In this document: piece by piece, positions 57,707 to 64,000 of the stretch
Layout: every line of letters begins with the position of its first letter
Position numbering within the stretch: the first letter of the stretch is position 1
Source of the DNA: an uncultured Acinetobacter sp.
GTDB lineage: Bacteria > Pseudomonadota > Gammaproteobacteria > Pseudomonadales > Moraxellaceae
Assembly: GCA_913777945.1 (NCBI GenBank)
Contig: CAJYTY010000008.1
Location: forward strand, 496,001 to 560,000
DNA length: 64,000 nt
Direction of reading: 5' to 3'
Notes under the pieces: model-generated
Database searches by the model: none
What the model saw: only the letters and a program-made list of their open reading frames with translations
Told to the model about the DNA's origin: nothing
Position numbers and translations under genes: made by a program

Positions 57707-58882
57707 TTGTCTATCCAAAAATTAAAAATCGGAATTGTGGTTGGTGAGGTATCTGGCGATACGCTAGGCGTTGAGTTAATGCGCAGCTTTAAAGCACAAG
57801 GCATTGATGCAGAATTTGAAGGCATTGGTGGCCCACAAATGATCGCCGAAGGATTTAAAAGCTATTATCCGATGGAAACCTTATCGGTGATGGGTATCGT
57901 TGAAGTACTTAAAGACTTGAAAAAACTTTTTGCGGTCCGAGATGGCTTGGTTCAAAAGTGGACAGAGAACCCGGTAGATGTATTTGTAGGCATCGATGCA
58001 CCAGATTTTAATTTACGTCTTTCTAAAACATTAAAAGAAAATAATCTTCCGATTAAAACCGTTCAATATGTGAGTCCGTCTGTTTGGGCCTGGCGGCAAG
58101 GTCGGGTACATGGCATTAAAAAAACGATTAATTTGGTGCTGTGCCTATTTCCATTCGAGAAAAATTTTTATACGCAGCATCAGGTAAATGCTGCTTTTGT
58201 GGGACATCCTCTGGCCAAGCAGTTACCATTAAAAAATCCTTTAGTTGAAGCAAAACAGGCCTTAAATCTTGATCCTGAAAAAACTTATATTGCACTTTTA
58301 CCGGGAAGTCGTAAGGGCGAAGTCGAACGATTAATGCCGCTTTTAATGGGAGCAGCCGAGCGTCTTTCGAATCAACATCCTGAACTTGAATTTTTAATGC
58401 CCGCCATTAATGAGCAACGTAAAGCTCAGATCCAAGCCCATTTGCGAAGTAAGCCAAGTTCATGGGCGAAAAAAATCCATGTGCTCGAAAATCAGGACAA
58501 AGAATCTAAGATTGGTCGTCAGGTGATGAATGCCAGTGATGTTGTCGCCTTGGCATCAGGCACGGCAACCTTAGAGGCGATGCTGCTACACCGTCCAATG
58601 GTCACTTTTTATAAGTTAAATACCATCACTTATATCATTGCCAAACTTCTGGTCAAAATTCAGTATTATTCTTTACCCAACATTATAGCCGGCAAGAAAG
58701 TCATCGAAGAACTGATTCAGTCTGATGCGACTCCCGAGCGTTTAGCCAATGAAATAGAGAGGCTCATGCATACGGAAACGGCTCAACTGCAAGCCTTGCA
58801 GCACTTGAGTATGCATAAACAACTTATTTCGGGTGATACAGAAAACCCTGTAGATGCAATTTTGAAATTGATTCAGACCTAA
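57707..58882 (+). CDS. lpxB: Lipid-A-disaccharide synthase
   Basis: A 391-residue glycosyltransferase that makes the lipid A disaccharide from UDP-2,3-diacylglucosamine and lipid X. GEVSGDTLG, GIGGPQMIAEG and QYVSPSVWAWRQGR are diagnostic. The start is TTG, with AAAGG ten bases upstream and conserved sequence beginning at once. It is separate from lpxA and lpxD here. Confidence 0.95.
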   Translation: MSIQKLKIGIVVGEVSGDTLGVELMRSFKAQGIDAEFEGIGGPQMIAEGFKSYYPMETLSVMGIVEVLKDLKKLFAVRDGLVQKWTENPVDVFVGIDAPDFNLRLSKTLKENNLPIKTVQYVSPSVWAWRQGRVHGIKKTINLVLCLFPFEKNFYTQHQVNAAFVGHPLAKQLPLKNPLVEAKQALNLDPEKTYIALLPGSRKGEVERLMPLLMGAAERLSNQHPELEFLMPAINEQRKAQIQAHLRSKPSSWAKKIHVLENQDKESKIGRQVMNASDVVALASGTATLEAMLLHRPMVTFYKLNTITYIIAKLLVKIQYYSLPNIIAGKKVIEELIQSDATPERLANEIERLMHTETAQLQALQHLSMHKQLISGDTENPVDAILKLIQT

Positions 58883-58884
58883 AA

Positions 58885-58905
58885 AAAGGAGCGATTAGCT
58901 CCTTT
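58885..58905 (-). terminator. Hairpin terminator between lpxB and the DUF2797 gene
   Basis: AAAGGAGC / GCTCCTTT stem. The T-run is on the minus strand (CCTTTTTTT), so it mainly ends the DUF2797 transcript. Confidence 0.75.
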
Positions 58906-58913
58906 AACTGAAT

Positions 58914-59783
58914 TTAAGTACGAATAATCAGCTCATAACCTGAATATTTTCGAACATTGATCACGCCTTGTTCAAAAATCAGATATTGACCTTTAATCCC
59001 GTGTAAAACACCACGAATGGTAGGGGTTTTATCCAGATTCAATGATTTAATTTTTTCTGGATATTGCTCTACCGGATAAATAAATTCGCGTGGTTTTTCA
59101 TTTTCAAGCAATTCAATCGTTTCATTAAATTCAAGGTTTTGTCCAAACTCATCCCGAATCGCCTGAATTTTAGGTGCAAATTCTTGCACAAGCTGATCGC
59201 GTTGCTCTATAAGGTCTAGCGGCTCTGCTTCACCTTTCAGTAGCTTACGCCAGTCAGTTTTATCTGCAACCTGAGAGCCAAATAAAGTTTCGATATGACC
59301 CGATAAACGACGCGAACCAACACGAAAAATAGGTAAGGCTTGTGTCGCACCTTGATCAAGCCATCGGGTTGGCATGTGGCTGATACGAGTGATTCCCACT
59401 TTTAATGCACTTGAATTCGCCAAGTAAACGATATGCGGCTGAAAGCACACATTGTGTGCAAACTCATTTTCACGGCAGGTACCCAAATGATAATGACAGG
59501 TTTCGGGCTTCATAATACATAGGTCACATTCTGCTTTGGTTTTAAAGCATTTAAAGCAGTGACCCTGTGCATATGATTTAGGTGTTTTAGCACCACAAGA
59601 AGTGCAATAAATATTACCTGTCCATTCAATTTCGACTTCTTGACCCGGTACAAATGGAAGATCAACTTCTGAACGATTTAAAACAAATTTGTATTCAACA
59701 TTTGCCTTGCTTGTGTGCGGATCAGTTACACTACAGTCTTTGGCAGCTGCGTGCATTTTATGGCAAATGCCTTGTAGTTCCAT
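58914..59783 (-). CDS. DUF2797 domain-containing protein
   Basis: A 289-residue protein of unknown function. A zinc-ribbon-like region with CTSCG, GHCFKCF, CDLC and TCHYHLGTCRE lies around residues 58-105. LKVGITRISHMPTRWLDQGA is the family's conserved core, resembling a GIY-YIG-like fold. It is divergent from the next gene with only 33 bases between starts. Confidence 0.85.
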   Translation of the reverse strand: MELQGICHKMHAAAKDCSVTDPHTSKANVEYKFVLNRSEVDLPFVPGQEVEIEWTGNIYCTSCGAKTPKSYAQGHCFKCFKTKAECDLCIMKPETCHYHLGTCRENEFAHNVCFQPHIVYLANSSALKVGITRISHMPTRWLDQGATQALPIFRVGSRRLSGHIETLFGSQVADKTDWRKLLKGEAEPLDLIEQRDQLVQEFAPKIQAIRDEFGQNLEFNETIELLENEKPREFIYPVEQYPEKIKSLNLDKTPTIRGVLHGIKGQYLIFEQGVINVRKYSGYELIIRT

Positions 59784-59816
59784 GAATTTAAACTCTCATC
59801 AAGAAAGGTTGCAGTT

Positions 59817-60278
59817 ATGGCTGAACAGAATGTCATCACTTCTATGCTAGACGATTTATCAAGTGAACAGCCCATACATACTGCACTTTGTATAGGTCAG
59901 AATATTGACCAAAATAGCGCAATTCAGTGGCATTATTTTAGCGTAAATGCGTTTTTAAGTCTTCCTTTTACGCAGCGTTATGATTTGGGTTTTGTTGTTT
60001 TTGATACCGCTGAAATGCAAAACATTTCAGAGACAGAAAAAGCGCAAGTACTGGTCCGTTTGCGTGATTTAATGGCCAAACGGATTGTGGTGGTCAGTAA
60101 AAGACAAGACGAGAAATTATTGCGTTCATTAGGATTTACCCAGTTAATTGATAAAACCATTCACGATGCAGATTTTGCGTTATGGCAATTTAACATTTTG
60201 ACCTATAAACATGTACCAGATTGGTTTAACTCCAAATTTTGGGCCAACCCTGAAAACTGGGATAAATTTCGTTGGTAA
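59817..60278 (+). CDS. Conserved hypothetical protein, DUF6231-like
   Basis: A 153-residue soluble protein ending NSKFWANPENWDKFRW. It looks like a small Rossmann-like fold (FVVFDTAEM, MAKRIVVVSKR) without a SAM motif. I think it belongs to DUF6231, a family of unknown function in Moraxellaceae and Pseudomonas, but I am not certain. It is divergent from the DUF2797 gene. Confidence 0.65.
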   Translation: MAEQNVITSMLDDLSSEQPIHTALCIGQNIDQNSAIQWHYFSVNAFLSLPFTQRYDLGFVVFDTAEMQNISETEKAQVLVRLRDLMAKRIVVVSKRQDEKLLRSLGFTQLIDKTIHDADFALWQFNILTYKHVPDWFNSKFWANPENWDKFRW

Positions 60279-60381
60279 TACACCATTGTTAAGTAAAAAA
60301 TACAAATTGTATTTTGAATCCGCTCTCTGCTTTTTCTATGCTGTTTAAGACGATAGAAGAAATGATGGCAGGATTCGAACA

Positions 60382-61008
60382 ATGACGGATTTAAAAAATA
60401 TTGTTGAAACGCTCGCAGAGCAGGCGCTTGGCAATAATTCCCAATCTTCGCAAAATAGTGGATTGGGTGGGATTTTAGGTAGTGTACTTGGGCAACTCAG
60501 TGGCCAAACGCAGCAGCAACAAGCGAATCCGCAGCAAAATACCAATACCGGATTAGGCGGGATTTTAAGCTCAGTGCTCAATCAGTTTGGAAACAGCTCA
60601 AATACATCGGCAACGGGAGCAGGCAAAAGTACAGCGCAAACGTTACTGATTGCAGTTGTACCACTTATTTTGGCATGGATTCAAAAGCAAGGTGGTTTGC
60701 AAGGCGCGCTCGATAAGCTTAAAAATGCAGGTCTGGGTACTCAGGTGCAAAGCTGGGTGGATCCTCAGCAAACCAATAACCACGATGTGGCTAAGGAGCA
60801 GGTTGAGCAGCTTTTTGATGATCAAGAGGTCGAGCAGGTGGCACAGCAAACTCAAGCACCTAAGCAGGATGTATATAGTGCTATTTCGTCAGTTTTGCCG
60901 CAAATTATCAACTCGTTAACGCCTCAAGGCGATAAGACCAACTCACAAGAAGCCAATCAAGATATTCAAAATGTGCTTAATTTGGTTTCGGGTTTCTTAA
61001 AAAAATAA
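60382..61008 (+). CDS. YidB/DUF937-like protein
   Basis: A 208-residue protein with no signal peptide. An internal repeat GLGGILGSVLGQL and GLGGILSSVLNQF at about residues 28-40 and 57-69 is separated by Gln/Asn-rich linkers. A central hydrophobic LLIAVVPLILAWIQKQGGLQGALDKL and the later WVDPQQTNN match the YidB (DUF937) family. Function is unknown. A hairpin terminator follows the stop. Confidence 0.75.
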   Translation: MTDLKNIVETLAEQALGNNSQSSQNSGLGGILGSVLGQLSGQTQQQQANPQQNTNTGLGGILSSVLNQFGNSSNTSATGAGKSTAQTLLIAVVPLILAWIQKQGGLQGALDKLKNAGLGTQVQSWVDPQQTNNHDVAKEQVEQLFDDQEVEQVAQQTQAPKQDVYSAISSVLPQIINSLTPQGDKTNSQEANQDIQNVLNLVSGFLKK

Positions 61009-61032
61009 AAGGGCATTAGCCCTTTTATTTTA
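61002..61032. terminator. Bidirectional terminator between the YidB-like and porin genes
   Basis: AAATAAAAGGGC / GCCCTTTTATTT inverted repeat with a short loop. A and T runs on both sides serve the two convergent genes. Confidence 0.85.
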
Positions 61033-61047
61033 TGTAAGCTGTAAGGC

Positions 61048-62139
61048 TTAGAAATTGTATTCCATACCTAAACCAATCACGGTACGCTTATCATCGCTAG
61101 CTAACCAGTCACGTTTTTGCTGAGCCAACACGCCGTACAAGCGGGCTTGCTTATTGAGGTTGTAATCTACCCCAAGGCCATATTGTGAAATCTTGCGATC
61201 TGAACGCGTATCTACAGACGTATCTGAGGCAATATATTCAGCTTTGAGTTTCCATGGTGTTGATGGGAACGCATACGCTGCAGTAATACTATAAGCATCT
61301 TCTTCAAGGCCACGGTATGAGGTCACAACAGAGCTTGCAGTGGTCGATACAGTATCGTCAGTTGGTTTGGCATTTTGCCATAACGCACCTACCACAAAAC
61401 CATCTAGACCATAAGTTGCAAAATCAACCGAACCGGTCAGACGGATTGCATCTGAGTAAATGCCAGAAAGGTTGTAGGCATTGTATTTACCAGCCACACC
61501 AAAGTTACCTGCAATAGCAGCAGCCAAACCATAATTTTTGTTTTCGTAGCTGAGTGAGGTTGAAATACTGTCACCAAAGCCATTACGTTTGCCTTCTTGG
61601 CCCAAAGCAGTGTTGTCACCAGTATTTTGTTCGCCTTGCTGCGCCATGATATTGAACTGCAAACCCGGAATGATCAGATTTTTATCAGTTTCAAAGCCAA
61701 TCACGTTGTTCAGACGCTCTTCACCATGTAGTACAGAGGTCATATCCAAAATGGTGTGATCGTTAAAGATGTCTTGGTTGTTACCCGCCGCAGTTTTAAA
61801 GTAAGAATCGTATTTACCTGCTTTAAGGCTGCCGATATCCTTGAATTTTAAGCCCAAGTAACGGTTACGCGCATTCAAGTCACCGTCAGAGCCAGAACCA
61901 TCAGTCGAAATTGCCCATTCTGCCAAATATAGTACAGAAAGTTTATCGGTTAATTTTTCTTCGCCTTTAATCCCGATACGTGAAGCATTTGAGTTAAGCG
62001 CTGTCACGTTGTTGCCTGCAAAGTCGAAATTATCAGCCTGATCCAAAGTCACGTTCAACTTACCATATAGTGTAGGTGCAGCTTGAACAGTACTAAACCC
62101 CAACGTTGAAACAGCAGCAACAAGAAGCAATTTTTTCAT
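61048..62139 (-). CDS. General (Gram-negative type) porin
   Basis: A 363-residue outer-membrane beta-barrel. The signal peptide MKKLLLVAAVSTLGFSTVQA is followed by PTLYGKLNVTLDQ and SRIGIKGEEKL, the hallmark start of this porin family. ARNRYLGLKFKDIGSLKAGKYDS is the constriction-side region, and the protein ends VIGLGMEYNF with a C-terminal Phe. It probably passes small solutes by diffusion; selectivity is unknown. Confidence 0.9.
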   Translation of the reverse strand: MKKLLLVAAVSTLGFSTVQAAPTLYGKLNVTLDQADNFDFAGNNVTALNSNASRIGIKGEEKLTDKLSVLYLAEWAISTDGSGSDGDLNARNRYLGLKFKDIGSLKAGKYDSYFKTAAGNNQDIFNDHTILDMTSVLHGEERLNNVIGFETDKNLIIPGLQFNIMAQQGEQNTGDNTALGQEGKRNGFGDSISTSLSYENKNYGLAAAIAGNFGVAGKYNAYNLSGIYSDAIRLTGSVDFATYGLDGFVVGALWQNAKPTDDTVSTTASSVVTSYRGLEEDAYSITAAYAFPSTPWKLKAEYIASDTSVDTRSDRKISQYGLGVDYNLNKQARLYGVLAQQKRDWLASDDKRTVIGLGMEYNF

Positions 62140-62341
62140 TAAATATCTCCACGATTTTTTGTAACTGGCAGAAGATCCAATTCACTTTTATAAGTTTGCT
62201 TCTGTACAAAAAGTTACATAAGCTCACCAACTTGCTAAGCAGTATCTGCAAACTTTGTTACAAAGGGGTGAAGACTAAGTGACAATTTAATGACGAGTTA
62301 TGGAAAACTTATCTTTATTCTATATGCTTAAATTGACCAAT

Positions 62342-62366
62342 AAAAAAGGAGCCGAAGCTCCTTTTA
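62342..62366 (-). terminator. Terminator of the HIT-family gene
   Basis: AAAAAGGAGC / GCTCCTTTT stem with a four-base loop, followed by T on the minus strand. Confidence 0.8.
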
Positions 62367-62379
62367 ATTTCTATAACGA

Positions 62380-62793
62380 CTAGAGTGCAGCTTTAATTTT
62401 TTCTGCAAACCCAGCAATTTTCTCTTGATCACCCATTTGGGCTGCATGGCGGCCGAGTTCATGAATTGAACTTGGAATCAGATGAAAGTGTACGTGTGGA
62501 ACCGTTTGACCTGCCGCCGCACCAGATAATTGCATTAATACAATGCCTTTGGCATCAAGTGCTTTCTCAATTGCCTGCGCAACTTTTTGCACAATTTGAA
62601 TGGTGTAGGCTGCTGCATCAGCTGGTAAATCCAGCAGAGTTTCAGCAGGAGTTTTTGGTATCACAAGTGTATGACCATCGGCCTGAGGCATGATATCCAT
62701 AAATGCAAGCACGTGATCATCTTCATACACTTTTATAGCCGGAAGTTCACCACGTAAAATACGCGCAAAAATGTTTTGGTCATCGTAAGCCAT
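62380..62793 (-). CDS. HIT-family nucleotide-binding hydrolase
   Basis: A 137-residue HIT protein. The histidine triad is H100-x-H102-x-H104 in PHVHFHLIP, with IFARILRGELPAIKVYEDD at the start. Likely hydrolyses adenosine phosphoramidates or related nucleotides (Hint/HIT branch). It lies 31 bases downstream of the small secreted protein gene's strand neighbour and ends at its own terminator. Confidence 0.93.
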   Translation of the reverse strand: MAYDDQNIFARILRGELPAIKVYEDDHVLAFMDIMPQADGHTLVIPKTPAETLLDLPADAAAYTIQIVQKVAQAIEKALDAKGIVLMQLSGAAAGQTVPHVHFHLIPSSIHELGRHAAQMGDQEKIAGFAEKIKAAL

Positions 62794-62824
62794 GTTTATT
62801 CCTTATCAACATCAACAGCAGGGA

Positions 62825-63094
62825 TTATTTACAGTTCAATTCTTTCTGACGATCTTTGATCTGGTCAAGTCGTTGCTGCTCTTTGTCTGAAAACTTTGGC
62901 TTGGTGGTAAAGCAGTTATCATTACCATATTTGGCTTTCGCTTCCGGATCTTTAAAGCAGAAGCCTTTTGCTGCATAAATGAGGTTGTAATCATCTTGCA
63001 GTTTTTTACACTCTTGTTCAGGTGTTGCAGCGAACACTGAGGCACCACTTAAGGTAATGAGTCCAGTAAAAAATGCAACAGCAAGCTTATTCAT
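62825..63094 (-). CDS. Small secreted protein with four cysteines, YARHG-like
   Basis: An 89-residue protein with signal peptide (MNKLAVAFFTGLITLSGASV, cleavage near VFA-AT). The mature part has C29, C46, C61 and C88, enough for two disulfides. The YNLIYAAKGFCFKDP segment resembles the YARHG domain. Its function is unknown. It is on the same strand as the HIT gene, 31 bases upstream of it. Confidence 0.75.
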   Translation of the reverse strand: MNKLAVAFFTGLITLSGASVFAATPEQECKKLQDDYNLIYAAKGFCFKDPEAKAKYGNDNCFTTKPKFSDKEQQRLDQIKDRQKELNCK

Positions 63095-63427
63095 GCGCTT
63101 TTCCTCTTGTATCGTCGACTTAATTGTAACGACCTATTTCCCAATATAAGGGGTTTCAAAAATAATTCAATGCTGAATAATTACTCAAGTGTAATTTCGC
63201 TTCATATTTCATCCATATCTTGTAAAAAAGCGCCGATACTTCCTGTAATACTTCATGAAGCGATAAAAATAGCTTAGTTTTTATGGTTTTAAACGAGTGG
63301 TTCAGTTTTTATTGTTATCAAAAGTGCATCTGGGTGATACCCTCAATTTCAGTTTAGTGCGTGATTTGAGTACGGCAATTAAGATCACCCCAGTGTAATG
63401 CAATCAAATTCTCAAAAGAGCAAAGAC
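63095..63427. other. Intergenic region before the DUF4442 gene
   Basis: About 330 bases between divergent genes. I see no gene, terminator or clear operator; it should contain both promoters. Confidence 0.5.
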
Positions 63428-63973
63428 ATGAGTCATTATATTTCAAGTTTAAAAGCAAAATTTTTAAAGCAGCCGCATCCACATGAAAATGATGTATTGG
63501 CGTTATTTAAATCACTCCGCCACATACCGGGTGGTTTAACGGTTTTATCTAAAGTAGTGAGTCGGGTCGCACCTTATTTTAAAACAGTTGATCCTGTGAT
63601 TGAGCATTTAGATACGCAAAGCTGTATCGCCCATATCAAGAAAAGAAGATCTTTAGAAAATCATATTGGTACAGTGCACGTGATTGCCATTTGTAATGGG
63701 CTTGAATTTGTAATGGGCGTATTGGCAGAAGCATCTGTTCCAAAACATTTACGTTGGTTACCCAAAGGAATGCAAGTCAGTTATTTGGCGAAGGCCGATT
63801 CAGATATCAAGCTGACCGCTTCGATTGCACAAGATTGGCATACGGGTGATTTTGAAATTAAGGTTCAGGCACACACAGCCGATGGCGTGTTGGTGGTCGA
63901 TGGTGTCATTACCCTTTGGGTGACAGAAAAGAATAAAAAAGGTAAAAGAACACTAGATGATTCTCTTACCTAA
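63428..63973 (+). CDS. DUF4442 (hotdog-fold) domain protein
   Basis: A 181-residue protein from ATG 63428, which has AAGAG upstream; ATG 63398 would add ten residues but lacks a Shine-Dalgarno. HIGTVHVIAICNGLEFVMGVLAEASVP and KGMQVSYLAKADSDIKLTAS match the DUF4442 family, related to hotdog acyl-CoA thioesterases. The substrate is unknown. It ends 27 bases before the window edge. Confidence 0.8.
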   Translation: MSHYISSLKAKFLKQPHPHENDVLALFKSLRHIPGGLTVLSKVVSRVAPYFKTVDPVIEHLDTQSCIAHIKKRRSLENHIGTVHVIAICNGLEFVMGVLAEASVPKHLRWLPKGMQVSYLAKADSDIKLTASIAQDWHTGDFEIKVQAHTADGVLVVDGVITLWVTEKNKKGKRTLDDSLT

Positions 63974-64000
63974 AAATGACTTGTATGAATAGCTTATAGT

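Overview
The window is an ordinary-looking stretch of chromosome from a moderately AT-rich gammaproteobacterium, very probably Acinetobacter. This rests on gene content and order rather than on any database match. The indicators are an Hfq with a long Gly/Phe/Gln-repeat tail behind miaA, an isolated gspHIJK minor-pseudopilin cluster, AmgK-MurU cell-wall recycling beside lptD-surA, and the tsaE-mutL-miaA-hfq and msbA-lpxK-kdsB-holB-pilZ-tatD runs. I saw no insertion sequence, prophage, integrase, CRISPR array, rRNA or tRNA gene. The species cannot be fixed from the sequence alone.

Layout. 1-8 kb: a nucleoside-salvage corner (5'-truncated CNT transporter, 2OG-Fe(II) oxygenase, nucleoside hydrolase, MFS carrier), MetR, a DUF441 membrane protein, RsuA, a GNAT acetyltransferase and an apparently toxin-less RelB/DinJ-like antitoxin. 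8-13 kb: an RluA-like pseudouridine synthase, then tsaE-mutL-miaA-hfq (tRNA modification, mismatch repair, RNA chaperone). 13-19 kb: surA-lptD (outer-membrane and LPS export) divergent from amgK-murU (peptidoglycan recycling). 19-21 kb: rsmG-parA-parB. 21.6-27.2 kb: msbA-lpxK-kdsB-holB-pilZ-tatD (LPS precursors, clamp loader, type IV pilus factor, DNase). 27-30.4 kb: a TetR regulator and gspH-I-J-K. 30.5-37.5 kb: QueD-like protein, ung, a 3-hydroxyisobutyryl-CoA hydrolase-like protein, tadA, an SRPBCC protein, cmk, rpsA, ihfB and a LapA-domain protein. 37.5-40.9 kb: azlCD facing an XRE-cupin regulator, then pyrF and a LysO-type exporter. 40.9-49 kb: a flavin monooxygenase divergent from an AraC regulator, zapE, glcB, an SRAP protein and a MarR regulator. 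49-53 kb: a TerC-CBS-CorC protein, DAHP synthase and a TSUP permease. 53-57.5 kb: an iron-uptake operon (TonB-dependent siderophore receptor, DUF3649, PepSY reductase, DUF3325) behind a good Fur box. 57.7-64 kb: lpxB, DUF2797, a DUF6231-like protein, a YidB/DUF937-like protein, a porin, a HIT protein, a small four-cysteine secreted protein and a DUF4442 protein.

I did not find a convincing new defence, mobile or biosynthetic system. The observations most worth a second look are: the repetitive Hfq tail; the operator and promoter layout between azlC and the XRE-cupin gene; a 20-codon ORF with its own Shine-Dalgarno ending two bases before the TerC gene; the near-complete but altered endonuclease motif in MutL; and the orphan antitoxin next to a GNAT enzyme.

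Several starts were moved inward from the longest open frame because an ATG (or a family-typical GTG) with better spacing or family fit lies downstream: surA, amgK, pilZ, the queD-like gene, pyrF, azlD, the araC-type gene, the SRAP gene, the DAHP synthase gene, the DUF3649 gene and the DUF4442 gene.
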